The position numbers were made by a program, and so were the translations under genes. A DNA stretch of 62,000 nucleotides from Symbiodinium natans (taxonomy: Eukaryota > Sar > Dinophyceae > Suessiales > Symbiodiniaceae): assembly GCA_905221605.1 (NCBI GenBank), contig CAJNDS010002315.1:339817-401816 (forward strand), given 5' to 3'. The notes beneath the pieces are model-generated. The model had not been told where the DNA came from. It saw only the letters and a program-made list of their open reading frames with translations, and did not search any database. Shown piece by piece: positions 1 to 9,287 of the stretch. Position 1 is the stretch's first letter; every line of letters begins with the position of its first letter.

Positions 1-48
1 CACGCAATGGGGCCGTCGGATTCTAGGGATCAGGGTTTTTCGGGGTTT

Positions 49-110
49 AGGGTGTAGGGTTTAGGGTTTACGGTTTACGGTTTAGGGTTAGGGGGGTTTT
101 AGGGGTCAGG
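49..110. repeat. TTTAGGG-type telomere-like tract, G strand
   Basis: A degenerate run of TTTAGGG units (variants TGTAGGG and TTTACGG) at the left edge. It is the first of many interstitial arrays and abuts a small inverted-repeat element. Confidence 0.85.
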
Positions 111-111
111 G

Positions 112-215
112 TTGGGATGTTCCCCCTTATACTAACAGTCCTGAATCGGATTCTGGTACTCCCCCCCCATTAGAATGCTTATTAGGGACTGTTAGTATAA
201 GGGGACACGTCCCAA
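112..215. mobile_element. MITE family A, copy 1
   Basis: A 104-bp inverted-repeat element. The left end reads TTGGGATGTTCCCCCTTAT and the right end is its near-perfect complement, with about 30 bp of terminal inverted repeat. The flanking 8-mers agree at 5 of 8 positions, so this is probably an aged target duplication. No coding capacity. Better copies at 24209 and 43960 define the family. Confidence 0.8.
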
Positions 216-447
216 CATCAGGTTTTGCGGGGTTTAGGGTTCAGGGTTTGGGCAGTCGGGTGTAGGGGGCTAGGGTGTTAGGACGCCAGGGTGTTAGGGT
301 ATGGGCTGTTTAGGGGTTTGGGATTTCAGGTTTCTAGGGCTTCGGGTCTGGCGTTTTCAGAGTTATGGGATGAGGGCCCGCGGTGTTGAGGTTCAAGGTT
401 TATGGCTTGGGGTCCGTGCATACAGGTTGAAGATGTCAACGGTAAAT

Positions 448-548
448 TTAAAATGTTCCCCCTTATACTAACAGTCCTTAATCGGAGTTATAGTACCCCC
501 TAGTATAATCCCTATGAAGGACTGTTAGTATGAGGGGGAACATCCCAA
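448..548. mobile_element. MITE family A, copy 2
   Basis: Inverted-repeat element with the shared core TGTTCCCCCTTATACTAAC on the left and its complement on the right. The extreme left end has drifted (TTAAA instead of TTGGG). Flanking 8-mers match at 5 of 8 positions. The central loop contains TATAATCCCTAT, also seen in other copies. Confidence 0.8.
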
Positions 549-1108
549 CCCTAAACCCCCAAAGGTTTTGCAGGTCATTGCTTCAGGGCTGAAGGCTTTG
601 GGTTAAGAGTTCCGAGGTTGAGGGTTTAAAGGCTTTGCCTCTTGGAGGCTTCTGGTTTCGGATTCATGGGGTTCATAGAGCGGCATGGGGTTCACGGTTC
701 AGGGCTTACTTGCGGCCACAACAATTACTTTTTCAAGGAAAAAAGGACAGCCTCATGACGAACTCGATTGACCCTAAACCCTAGCTAGAATCGCGGGGCA
801 TGATTCTCTTCGCAAGGCTGGAAAAATTGAAGTTGTTTCGGGACAGGCTTGTGGTCAGGGGTTTACTTAGCCACTTATATACTTGCTTTGGACTTCAGAT
901 GCAAGATAGTTCCAGCTGACAGGCCCCGGTAAGCGTTGCCCGTATATCCTCGTAAACCTCAGTCTTGTTCCGGTCGAGGCGCGTGTGGCGATGTGGGACG
1001 GGCTTAGGGTTCACGGCTTATGTAGGGTTTATACGGACTTCGTTCAAGTGAAGGTTCCTTTCAATTTCTCTCAAAACCACAATTAAACCCGATAGGGCCT
1101 ACTTTCAG
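549..1108. other. No recognised gene; degenerate G-rich telomere-like DNA
   Basis: Scattered single TTTAGGG-like units separated by unique sequence. I see no exon with convincing borders here. Confidence 0.4.
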
Positions 1109-1182
1109 GTGGCAAACCTCCACGTCAGCGCCGCAGATGTGGAATACGTGCTGACTGAGCTAGCCGAAGTTTTGAAGTCTAG
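1109..1182 (+). CDS. Probable internal or terminal exon, unassigned protein
   Basis: An open segment bounded by a TTTCAG acceptor followed by G and an AG/GT donor (TCTAG then GTAGG). It reads VANLHVSAADVEYVLTELAE and then VLKSR, an amphipathic helix with GC-ending codons. Read through, it meets a TAG at the donor, so it could also be a terminal exon. The sequence loosely resembles C-terminal helices of fold-type-I PLP enzymes, but that is only an impression. It joins in phase (AG plus C) to the next exon. Confidence 0.45.
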
Positions 1183-1263
1183 GTAGGCCATATCTCGTAA
1201 ACCTCCAACGCGAAAACCCCGATTCCAGTAAGCCCCAAACCCTAAACCCTTCCCCTTTTGCAG
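1183..1263 (+). other. Short putative intron
   Basis: Begins with GT and ends with a pyrimidine stretch and CAG. CCCTAAACCCT lies just upstream of the acceptor, the arrangement seen before many other exons in this window. Confidence 0.4.
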
Positions 1264-1341
1264 CTAAGCGAGCTGGTTGGGCACGCTCGGCGTGGGCAAG
1301 AAGTGAAAAAGAGCGGCAAAACCATGCACTCGGGGCTTTTG
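1264..1341 (+). CDS. Probable exon following 1109-1182, unassigned protein
   Basis: Follows CCCCTTTTGCAG. The frame consistent with the previous exon uses the second AG (CTAAG) and reads SELVGHARRGQEVKKSGKT. The segment is basic and codon-biased, preceded by CCCTAAA units. A second open frame exists, so the assignment is tentative. Confidence 0.4.
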
Positions 1342-2260
1342 TTTCTTAGGGTTGCATAGGGCTTTACAGGCCTTAACAGTGTTTAATGTAGCTTGATCCG
1401 GGCTTTAGGGTCTACAGGGTCCAAATAGGGCTTAGCTTGTAGATCCCGGGCTCACAGGGCACCATGGTTCGGACGATGTTTGATTCTAAGGGTCAGTAGA
1501 TGGGTCCGTACTATGGGCCCTTAGAAAGGGGACACCACTTCGGAACCCTTTACAGGAGGCAAGGGAACCATATTAAGGGACATGTAACTACCACCCTAAA
1601 CCCTAAACCCCTAAACCCCTCAACCCCTAAACCCGTACACCTCTAAACCCCTAAACCCCTAAACCCTAACCCCTAAACCCTAAACCCCGCCCTTAGGGCG
1701 TGTAAGGTTTTCAGGGCTTAGGGGGTTTGGGAGATCCCCCATGTACCTACAAAGAGCAACTTTAGGAAATGGGCTCCCAGGTGCAGTACCTAGGGTTCAG
1801 GGTTTAGGGTTTAAGGTTTAGGGTTTAGGGTTTAGGGTTGAACCCTCTGTCTTAAGCCTTAAAAGCCCCTGTGATCCCACAAAAGTCCCCTTAAAACCAT
1901 GCCAGCCAGCAACAAGCCTAAAAACCATAAACGCGAAAAGCCCTGAAGCCTAAGCCCTAAGAACAAATCAGGCGATCCTCTCCCAAACGCTCTTCGAGTT
2001 GACCCTCCTCCGATCGCAAACGGCAAGTGGGCTTCGTTGCCACGTTTGCGCGGTTGGGGGGGAGGTAGGGTTTAAGTTTAAGGTAATCAGGGTTTAGGAA
2101 ATTACCTGAACCATGAAGCCCTGAACACACACGAGGGATTGGGGAGCGGAAATTGAAAGCCGCGGGAATCTGGATACGCAAAAGGTACCCATTCCAAGCA
2201 ACTGGGCCAGCTAAACCCGAAACGGTTGTGGGCTTCTATTTTTCAAGGCCCTTAGTAGTG
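1342..2260. other. No recognised gene; telomere-like arrays
   Basis: Contains C-strand (about 1592-1690) and G-strand (1797-1838) arrays and unique DNA. No exon is supported. Confidence 0.4.
1592..1690. repeat. CCCTAAA array, C strand
   Basis: Run of CCCTAAA and CCCCTAAA units with a few substitutions. Polarity switches to TTTAGGG about 100 bp later (1797-1838). Confidence 0.9.
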
Positions 2261-2366
<106 letters not shown>

Positions 2367-2639
2367 AGTGGAAAACCTTTAACCTTTCGGGGTATTGTAA
2401 TCCCTTTATAATTATGATCTCAGAGGTTCACCTTCAAGGAAACTGGCATCCCCTCGGCCCTAAACCCCTAAAAGCCTACCAGATTTTGGGTTCAGGGTTT
2501 AGGGTTTAGGGTTTAGGGTTTAGGGTTTAGGGTGTTTTTTTCTCATGGCTATGGTTCGTTGCCTGCAGAATAGTTTGTATGAAGATCCTCCTTTGGGGTA
2601 CTCCAGCCTACCCTGAAAACTTAAACGCTGAACCGCCGG

Positions 2640-2711
2640 CCACGCAGCGCGCCGCGTTTTGCATCCTGTGGTGTTCTAACGGCCTCTTGTCCCTTCCGCG
2701 TGCTGGTACAG
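2640..2711 (+). CDS. Weak exon candidate ending on a repeat-derived donor
   Basis: GC-rich segment open in two frames, ending GGTACAG before GTTTAGGG, so the donor GT would be supplied by the first telomere-type unit. The acceptor is not clear. Listed mainly for its donor context. Confidence 0.22.
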
Positions 2712-2880
2712 GTTTAGGGTGTAGGGTTTAGGATTTAGGAGGCGGCAGTCGGGAGGCACACTCAATTGGGAAAGAAGTCCCTTTGCGATATGAAGCAGCC
2801 GTACACTAGGGGGAAGCAAGGCGTCTTTTTTTGTGTTGACATGGGGATTCAGGGGTTCGTTGTGTCTGTTGTGTTGTCTT

Positions 2881-3031
2881 GTAGTACAAGCTAAGTAGTG
2901 GAATCGATATTTCCATGAGCCGGCTGGATTTTCATTGATTTGTAGTACAGGCTTAGAGCTGGGATCGATGTTTCCGTGAGCTGGTTGGTTTTATTGATTT
3001 GTAGTACAAGTTTAGTACTGGAATCGACATT
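2881..3031. repeat. About 60-bp tandem repeat, 2.5 copies
   Basis: Three successive units start GTAGTACAAG or GTAGTACAGG at 2881, 2942 and 3001. They share the pattern TGGAATCGATATTTCC ... GATT. Units differ by several substitutions, so the duplication is not recent. Confidence 0.85.
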
Positions 3032-3219
3032 GCTGGGTGCCCAACGCCAGGCACCGGCATGTGCAGCAGCTCAGCGGGCATTCCCGATGCAAGAAGCGCG
3101 TGCAGGAGGGAAAAAGCTCTAAGCCATAGCCCGTAAACCGAAGCTGCCGGAACCTCCCTGAGAAGTACTGACAGGCCATGCAGTTCAAAGGATCTAGGCG
3201 CAAAACCCAAAAGGAACAC
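2953..3219 (-). CDS. Open reading frame, uncertain
   Basis: An 88-codon minus-strand frame whose 5' half looks protein-like (LREVPAASVYGLWLRAFSLL). It overlaps the 60-bp tandem repeat at its 3' end, and the plus strand is also partly open. I recognise no family. Confidence 0.2.
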   Translation of the reverse strand: MFLLGFAPRSFELHGLSVLLREVPAASVYGLWLRAFSLLHALLASGMPAELLHMPVPGVGHPAMSIPVLNLYYKSIKPTSSRKHRSQL

Positions 3220-3268
3220 ATGGAATTCCAGAATCGGGCCTCAGCTGCACTTCGCGTGTTATTACGAA

Positions 3269-3446
3269 CCCTAGACCCTACACCCTACACCTAAACCCTG
3301 AAGCCTAGAGCCTTAAACCCTAAACCCTACACCCTAAACCCTAAACCCTGAAGCCTAAACCCTAAACCCTCAACCCTAAACCCTAAACCCTATGCCCTAA
3401 ACCCTAAACCCTAAACCCTAAACCCTAACCCCTAAACCCTAAACCT
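3269..3446. repeat. CCCTAAA array, C strand
   Basis: About 25 CCCTAAA-like units, mostly exact in the second half. With the G-strand array at 3533 it brackets an 80-bp unique segment (3447-3532). Confidence 0.92.
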
Positions 3447-3454
3447 ACCCTCCT

Positions 3455-3532
3455 CTGGTCGACGGCGGTAGCTTAATTTACAAGACGGCGACTGGCTTAC
3501 GGCTGAGGGATCCTAGAGTCGACTGTAGCAAG
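3455..3532 (+). CDS. Weak exon candidate between opposed arrays
   Basis: The unique island between the C-strand and G-strand arrays is open for 26 codons (LVDGGSLIYKTATGLRLRD) and ends AAG or AAGG before GTTTAAGG. No family is recognised. It also contains a string resembling a cloning polylinker (see rejected items). Confidence 0.25.
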
Positions 3533-3690
3533 GGTTTAAGGGTTTAGGGTTTAGGGTTTAGGGTTTTAGGGTTTTAGGGTTTAGGGTTTAGGGTTTAGGG
3601 TTTAAGGTTTGAGGGTTTCGGGAGGGTTTAGGGAGGGTTTAGGGAGGAGTTTAGGGAGGGGTTTAGGGAGGGTTTGGGGAGGGTTTGGGG
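3533..3690. repeat. TTTAGGG array, G strand
   Basis: TTTAGGG and TTTTAGGG units grading into GGGAGGGTTTAGGGA. The polarity is opposite to the array at 3269-3446. Confidence 0.9.
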
Positions 3691-3895
3691 TTTCAGGTTG
3701 GGGTGGGGGGAATGGCTGAAGCTAGCCTAGACATTTCGGGTTTTTGGAAGGTTTGGTGGTCTAAGAAGCTTTAGATTTACGGGATGTTGAGAGTCTTAGG
3801 GCTTTATGGCTTTTGGGGTTTAGGGGTTTAGGTTTGAGGGGCTCAGGGTTCATCATCGTCAGGAAGGGATGGGTTTGGCTACGTATAGACTTTAT

Positions 3896-4038
3896 TTGAA
3901 GGTTCATGTTTACTTGGAAGTAGGGTTATAAGTACCTTAGTTAATGAAGGTTATAATCTAGGTCACCTTACTAATATAAACCCTGCTTATACAACCTTGC
4001 TTAGAGCCCTACTTATATAACTAGCCATGAACCTTCAA
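3896..4038. mobile_element. MITE family B, copy 1
   Basis: A 143-bp hairpin element. The left end is TTGAAGGTTCATG and the right end is its complement CATGAACCTTCAA. Internal motifs AGTAGGGTTATAAGTACCTT and AACCCTGCTTAT are shared with copies at 7142, 20236, 25683, 48568 and 60362. Confidence 0.82.
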
Positions 4039-4326
4039 GCAGAAGTACATGCACATATAGTCGTTCAGAGTTTGGGGTGTAGAGCTCTCTGGTCTGAACC
4101 CTGGAACCCTCTTTAGGGTTTTTGGGTTTAGGGTTTAGCGTCTGGGGTTTAGGGTTTAGGGATCCTAAAGCGTAAGGTCATATTGGAAGTTGAGGTCATC
4201 CACAGTATAATCTGCTTTAGGCCGAAAAGTTCCCCATTGAGGCTGAGTTGTTAGGGCTTGAGGGCTTAGGGTTTAGGGTTTGGGGTTTGTGGTTTGGGGC
4301 TTAGGGTTCAGCGCAGGATTCCTCGC

Positions 4327-4425
4327 ATGTCAGACTCCGCCTGCCTGACCACCTGCTCAGAGCCATCCGCTGAGATCTGCTGCATGGTCTCCAGCCACCA
4401 TTATGCCATCATAAGCCCGAAGCCA
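4327..4425. CDS. Coding-like segment, strand unresolved
   Basis: On the plus strand an ATG opens MSDSACLTTCSEPSAEICC and continues to a GGTTTAGG boundary. On the minus strand the same DNA reads TMQQISADGSEQVVRQAESD, which is at least as protein-like. Both readings are free of stops. No family is recognised. Confidence 0.3.
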
Positions 4426-4645
4426 GGGTTTAGGATTTAGGGTTTAGGGCCAGAGACCTCTGAGCTACACCTGGCCTCCTTTGGTGATCCCCAGAACAAG
4501 GTACAGAGCCTAAGGATCTAAGCGAGCTGCCAGCAAGGTGCCAGAACCCTAACCCCCGAACCTTGAACCCTAAACCCTAAACCCTTGAACCAACGTTAAG
4601 CCCCAGACCCCGAAGTCCTAAACCGCTGCATATGAGGGTTTGTAG

Positions 4646-4723
4646 GGCAGCTTCTATGCCACAGGGAAAGGCAATTCAGGTGTCTTTGTTGCATGGTCCA
4701 GGGCCGTGCATGGCGCTGCCGTG
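4646..4723 (+). CDS. Probable exon, unassigned protein
   Basis: Starts after GTTTGTAG/GG and reads GSFYATGKGNSGVFVAWSRA then VHGAAV before a stop. A GC donor is available at CATG/GC. CCCTAAA units lie upstream. The Gly-rich start and following hydrophobic stretch look like real protein, but I cannot name the family. Confidence 0.42.
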
Positions 4724-4726
4724 TGA

Positions 4727-5039
4727 GGCGATTGGGCCACAGCGAGTTTGGGGGGGAAGCCCCGGGGGACTGGCAACCTAAACCCTAAGCGTTCAATCCT
4801 AAGTCCTATACCCTAAATCCTAACCCCGAAGCCCGAAGTCGAGAGGGCTCTGCAAGTTTGAGCCCTCGGCCGAAGCTTGCCTAGTGCCTTCGGTCTTTGG
4901 ATCCCATGAGACAGGACCCCAAGCCCAAGATCCCTGAGGCCTAGGCCAGCCCAAGGCCCCCAACGACCGTCGTCACAGCCCCTAACACACAAAAAGAGGC
5001 ACAAACATGACCCCCAAGGAAGTCAGGCTTCCCAAACCC
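4727..5039. other. No recognised gene
   Basis: Mostly C-strand degenerate CCCTAAA-like units and GC-rich unique DNA. A 63-codon minus frame (4813-5004) has no supporting features. Confidence 0.35.
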
Positions 5040-5273
5040 CTCCATCCTGCATCCCTTGTACCCTGAACCCCGAACCCAAAGCCTTGAACCCTAGCCCCCT
5101 AAACCCGGAACCCTAGACCCTGAACCTATCCCCCAAACCCTATATCCGCAACCCGAAACCCCAAGCCCTGAACCCTAAACTCCGAGCCCTGCCCCCCATA
5201 CCCTAAACCCTAAACCCTAAACCCTAAACCCTAAACCCTATACCCTAAACCCTGAACCCTAAACCCTCGCTAC
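5040..5273. repeat. CCCTAAA array, degenerate then pure
   Basis: Degenerate C-strand units become exact CCCTAAA repeats at about 5196-5260. The array ends in TACCCATGAACCTTCAAG, the terminal sequence of MITE family B. Confidence 0.88.
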
Positions 5274-5275
5274 CC

Positions 5276-5353
5276 ATGAACCTTCAAGCTCTCCGGAGGT
5301 TTGTCGGCCGGTGCTCAGCATCCATCGCGGCTGCGGCGATGGCCCGAAGCTAA
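5276..5353 (+). CDS. Small ORF starting in a MITE B terminus
   Basis: A 25-codon frame, MNLQALRRFVGRCSASIAAA followed by AMARS and a stop. The ATG and first three codons lie inside the family-B terminal sequence CATGAACCTTCAAG. The rest is basic and alanine-rich, like a targeting peptide or an exon tail. It lies between C-strand and G-strand arrays. Confidence 0.3.
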   Translation: MNLQALRRFVGRCSASIAAAAMARS

Positions 5354-5381
5354 GAGCGGAAGAATACGTTAGGAGGTATAT

Positions 5382-5476
5382 AGGGTTCAGGGTTTAGGGT
5401 CTAGGGTTTAGGGTTTAGGGTTTAGGGTTTAGGGTTTAGGGTTTAGGGTTTAGGGTTTAGGGTTTAGGGTTTAGGG
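5382..5476. repeat. TTTAGGG array, G strand
   Basis: About 13 nearly perfect TTTAGGG units. Confidence 0.95.
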
Positions 5477-5949
5477 ATTCAAGCTTCGGGTTTATAAGGT
5501 TTAGGGCCCCTTTGTATTATTTCATACTTCCCCTTTGAGTTTAAGAGGGTCATATTTGTTTTTTGGTGTTTCGGAGCCTTCAATGGCCCACCTAGGTTGG
5601 GGTTTAGGCTTCAGGGGTGCTCAGGGTTTGGGCTGAGGATTTCGGGGTTTTGGGCTGCAGGCTTCAGGGAATTTGTTGCTTGCTAACGTTGCTTGTTGCG
5701 TGTTAAGGGTTTCTCTTGTTTGTTAACTTGGTTTTAGGGTTTTAGGGCGTGAACCCTAAACCTGAAAGCCTGAAATCTGGTTTTGGGGTTTGGACTCCAA
5801 TGGTTTAGAGTTTCGGGCTTAGAGGTTAGGGTCAAATCGGGGGGGGAAGTCCGTGTGCCCCACGGAATACCCTTAAGGCTTACCTTAATTAAGGATTTCG
5901 GGTATAGGGTCTAGGGTTTAGGTTTAAAAGGGTTTAGGGTTTAGGGGTT

Positions 5950-6233
5950 ACCTTATAACCCTACTTTAAGGTTCAATGGGTATTTAAAGTAGGATTTCAA
6001 GTACCTTGATTAAGGTTGCAGGATTGGTTGCCTTGCTTCTAACCCTGCTTGAGGTTCGATGAGTATCTACAAGTACTATTAAAGGTACGTTTCTTCAGGT
6101 TGTAAGATGGGCTGCCTTGCTTTTAACCCGACTTGGGGTTTTAATGGAAAAACAAAAGTAGGGTTAGAAGTTCCTTAACCGAGGTGGTAACCTGTCTTAT
6201 CACCCTCCCTTTAACTAGCCCTGAACCTTCAAG
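5950..6233. mobile_element. MITE family B cluster, nested or degraded
   Basis: Several family-B segments in succession: AAGGTTCAATGGGTA, GTACCTTGATTAAGGTTG, AACCCTGCTTGAGGTTCGAT, then AACTAGCCCTGAACCTTCAAG at the right end. Probably a partial tandem or nested insertion that has decayed. Confidence 0.6.
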
Positions 6234-6349
6234 TATCCCTAAACCATAAACCCTGTACAGCCCGTCCACTCCGAAGAGGTTTGCTCCCTCGATCGCGGCG
6301 CACCGACCAGCGTGCCGATGCGGCTGTCGGTGCGCCACCACAGCTTTAG

Positions 6350-7068
6350 GGGTTTCGGGGTGTAGGGTTTCGGGGTTTAGGGTTTAGGGGTTTAGGGGTT
6401 TAGGGCTCAGTGGCCATCTGAAACAGGGTTGACATTACTGTTCCTGGTGGGTGTAGATAGGTTCCCTAGCAAGACATGTCGGTGAGTGTACATGTCCTGG
6501 TGTACTTCTGGGGAATGTGCGTAAAAAGACCGGCTTCGCCTGAGGGTTTAGGGTCCATAGGTTCTTAGGGTAGTTGCGTGGTCCGTTAGTATGGTCCCTC
6601 ACCTCCCCTAAAGGGTTCTCAAGTATGGGTTTTTGGGTACAGAGGGGGTAAATATGATAGGTCCCCATTTACGGACCCATTTCAGGGACCATGCAACGTC
6701 CTCTACACAATACTGACGTGTTTTGAGCTTTTCCACTTCTCCAGTTTAGTCGGTTCTGATTTGTCAAGCTTTTTTAAAGGGGGGTGAGCAAGTACTAGCA
6801 AGTCCTTCAGGTTAGTCTTACTAAACCCTCCCCTTGAGGCAGACTGTTTGGGCGGTTGGGGGTTTCCTTTTCAGGCCCTCATCTCAACCAGCTCCCCTCC
6901 CTGGGAGCCCAATACCTCTCAATTGAGGATAATAGGGTTTAGGGGTTAGGGTTTAGGGAAAGCGTAAACCCTAAACCCTTACAATTTGAGGTTTGAGCTT
7001 GTTGGTTTGGGTTTGTAGGTTTGAGGAGTTTGGGGGTCTACAGGGTTTAGGGCTGACGTCCTTGAGAG
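6350..7068. other. No recognised gene; long imperfect hairpin
   Basis: TTTAGGG units at 6350-6410 and 6931-6957. A diffuse palindrome-like stretch at about 6435-6710 (GTGTAGATAGGTTCCCTAGC, later GGTCCCTCACCTCCCC) may be an old inverted-repeat element. No exon is supported. Confidence 0.35.
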
Positions 7069-7124
7069 GACACCCGCTCCGTCGAAGCGGCATCGCTGCT
7101 GCTCGAAGAACTTGCTGCCCGCAG
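7069..7124 (+). CDS. Probable PPR-type helix exon
   Basis: Starts after GAGAG/G and reads DTRSVEAASLLLEELAAR, then ends AG before GC. Its length (56 nt) and phase (0 in, 2 out) equal those of the PPR exon at 18731-18786. The VEAASLLLEEL stretch fits a PPR helix B with the usual A..LL spacing. It may be an upstream exon of the PPR gene that is clear from 10.4 kb, or belong to another PPR gene. Confidence 0.45.
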
Positions 7125-7141
7125 GCGAAAGGGCTGTATAC

Positions 7142-7234
7142 TTGGAGGTTCATGGGTTCATGGGTAGTTGTAAGTAGGGTCATAAGTACCTTAATGCAGG
7201 CAAACCCTGCTTATAACTACCCATGAACCTTTAA
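7142..7234. mobile_element. MITE family B, copy 3
   Basis: A 93-bp short form: TTGGAGGTTCATGGG at the left, CCCATGAACCTTTAA at the right, with AGTAGGGTCATAAGTACCTT inside. Confidence 0.8.
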
Positions 7235-7475
7235 ACAGGGTTTGGTGTTTCGGGCGGTGTCTTCGCACCATTTTGCAGAGGTCATCTGGATTATAATCTA
7301 AGTCGTGGGTACCCTCAAGTATCTGCCGAGCACAGTTTCTTGGTTAAAGGGTTTGTTTTTTCAGGGCGCCACTTGGACCGACGGATTTGGAGGGGCTGCT
7401 CGATAATTTGGGTGGCAAGGTTTTAGTTGCTTCGGCATGCTGTTTGCAAGGGGTTCTGACATCAATATCAAAGCT

Positions 7476-7560
7476 TAGTAGCTGGGAGAGCACACTTTAC
7501 ACTTTTTGGGTACTACAATCCCCTATAGAGCTGAAAGTGTGCACTTTTTTGGGGCTTATG
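7476..7560. repeat. Small imperfect hairpin
   Basis: GCACACTTTACACTTTTTGG and AGTGTGCACTTTTTTGGGG flank TACTACAATCCCCTATAG. The centre resembles other short hairpins at about 2376, 18196 and 44866. Weak family support. Confidence 0.35.
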
Positions 7561-7594
7561 AACTGAGCAACTAAGAAAACTAAGAATGTTGCCT

Positions 7595-7706
7595 CTACTA
7601 CGTTTGCTTAAGAACCCCAAAGAATAAAACACTAAAAACAATCCCTATATCACCCTTAATCAGGAAGTATATTGTTATTTTTTCGGGGTTCTTAAGCAAT
7701 TAGTAG
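7595..7706. mobile_element. MITE family D, copy 1
   Basis: A 112-bp element with termini CTACTACGTTTGCTTAAGAA and the complement of CTACTAATTGCTTAAGAACC. The loop contains ACAATCCCTATATCACCCTT. Related copies lie at 28556 and 39848. Confidence 0.78.
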
Positions 7707-7859
7707 TCTGAGGTTCCCCGGACGGCCACGGATTGAAACTTGGGTTTTGCGATGTGGCTGTCATGCGCAGGACTCCTCCGGACAAGTGCGCGACTCGAGT
7801 TCTCGGTTGACCCTAAACCCTGAACCTTAAACACTAAGCCCCTTTATGAATATAACTTT

Positions 7860-8091
7860 GCGGGGATTTAGGCCTGCCGGTTCGCAGCTTGGGTCCCAGG
7901 AGTGCGGTTGCCCAGAAGCACTCGGGCTTCCCGTCTCATGGGCCTCGTTTACTTGGGGACCCTTTTTAAGATCCTCCAAGATTTTAGTGTTAAGGGTTGG
8001 GGAATATTGGGTCCGCATGGAGGAGCATATTATCAAGGGGACCTCTTAGGGGTACATCCTTGGCGGTCAAAGTTTGACTCCCTTGAAGGGT
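7860..8091. mobile_element. Family F element, copy 2
   Basis: Shares CTTTTTAAGATCCTCCAAG, GGACCTCTTAGGGGTACATC and TCAAAGTTTGACTCCCTTGA with copies at 8282 and (inverted) 37975. Open frames across it on both strands are treated as incidental. Confidence 0.6.
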
Positions 8092-8100
8092 AGAGGGGTT

Positions 8101-8213
8101 TTGAGGTTTAGGGTCGAGGGCTTAGGGCTTAGGGCTTAGGGCTTAGGGCTTAGGGCTTAGGGTTTAGGGTTTAGGGTTTAGGGTTCAGGGTTTAGGGTTT
8201 AGGGTTTAGGGGG
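8101..8213. repeat. TTAGGGC array grading into TTTAGGG
   Basis: Six or seven GGGCTTA units pass directly into TTTAGGG units, showing local homogenisation of one variant. Confidence 0.92.
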
Positions 8214-8281
8214 GTAGATCGGGGGTGTGTCCAACTCTCTCCTTTCATTGGGTGAGGGGATTTCATTTCGTTTTCAAGATG

Positions 8282-8421
8282 ATCCAATCGTAAGACTCTG
8301 CTTTGGACCTATAATAAGGTTGTACCCTTGGGGGCCCTTTTAAAGATCCTCACGTGTAAGGGCCATATTAGGAGTATATTGAGGGTTTAGGGGTACGAGT
8401 CTTAATCTCTTGATTCAAGAA
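8282..8421. mobile_element. Family F element, copy 1
   Basis: Contains GACTCTGCTTTGGACCT at the left, AAGGGCCATATTAGGAGTAT inside and GAGTCTTAATCTCTTGATTC at the right. The ends are imperfect inverted repeats. Confidence 0.6.
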
Positions 8422-8780
8422 GGGTTCGAACCACAATACTGAAGGGTGTGTGGTACCCTTTTCCTATTGTTTTGGTCCAAGGTTTCCTTACAAAGTAACC
8501 AAGCCCAAACGGATGCCCTTATTGTAATATGGTTATTGGGCTACCAAAGAACTCTACAAACCCTACAAGCCCTCAGCCTTGCATATGTAAGCGCGGCCTA
8601 AACCTTACACCCTGAGACCCTGGCCCTAGCCCTAAGCGCACCAAACGCCAATAGAGCCCTTTCTGAAAAATAGAACCTTGCAACCCTTAACAACCTGAAG
8701 CCCTCAAAGAACTTAAACAGTTGACCCTTGGACCCTAAACTTAAGCCTAAAACTAAACCCTAAACCCTGAATCCCAAAAT
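8422..8780. other. No recognised gene
   Basis: Unique DNA followed by C-strand telomere-like units (about 8550-8770). Confidence 0.35.
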
Positions 8781-8858
8781 GGACCGTGTGAGCCGAGGGT
8801 GGAGGCCGCATGGGTGATCCACCGCTGGGCCAAGTTAGGCGACGGAGGCTCGCAGAAG
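8781..8858 (+). CDS. Exon candidate, possibly PPR-like
   Basis: Open segment between a C-strand and a G-strand array, reading GPCEPRVEAAWVIHRWAKLG then DGGSQK. GC donors are available at TTAG/GC and GGAG/GC. The HRWAKLGD portion is reminiscent of a PPR turn before helix B, but the SYN-like signature is missing. Confidence 0.35.
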
Positions 8859-8879
8859 GGCCCCAAAAGTCCCGAAGTT

Positions 8880-9262
8880 TAGGGATTAGGGTTTAGGGTT
8901 TAGGGTTTGGGGTTAGGGGTGAGGGGTTTCAGGGTTTTGGAGCTGAGGGTTTTAGTGTTTTGGGGGTGAGGTGTTTGGGTTTCAGGTTTGGGGGTTAGGG
9001 TTTGGGGTTTTGGTTTTCATGTTTTCGGGGTTCTGGAGTTCTGGGTTTAGGGTTTAGGGTTTGGGCTTCATGGTTTCGGGTTTGGGGGTTTGGGGATTGG
9101 GTTTCGGGATGTCAGGGGTTTAGGGTTCAGGCTTCGCGGTTTGGGTTTCAGGGTTTCGGGTTTAGGGGTTAGGGTTCAGGGTTTAGGGGTTTAGGGTTCA
9201 GGGGTTAGGGGTTTGGGGTTTCGGGGTTCGGGGTTAGGGGTTTAGGGTTTAGGGTTTAGGGT
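8880..9262. repeat. Degenerate G-strand telomere-like tract
   Basis: About 380 bp of diverged TTTAGGG units (TTTCGGG, TTTGGGG, TTCAGGG). No coding features. Confidence 0.85.
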
Positions 9263-9287
9263 GCCTTTGGGGGGCCTGTCGTCATCC

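Noticed and set aside
3511-3526. A string close to the BamHI-XbaI-SalI part of a cloning polylinker (GGATCC then TAGAGTCGAC).
   Set aside because: It differs by a 2-bp loss and is embedded in native-looking repeats with no adjoining vector sequence. Probably coincidence, though read mapping could confirm.
8411-8425. GGGTTCGAACC, like a tRNA T-loop.
   Set aside because: No acceptor stem, D-arm or anticodon arm could be folded around it; it lies at the edge of a family-F element.
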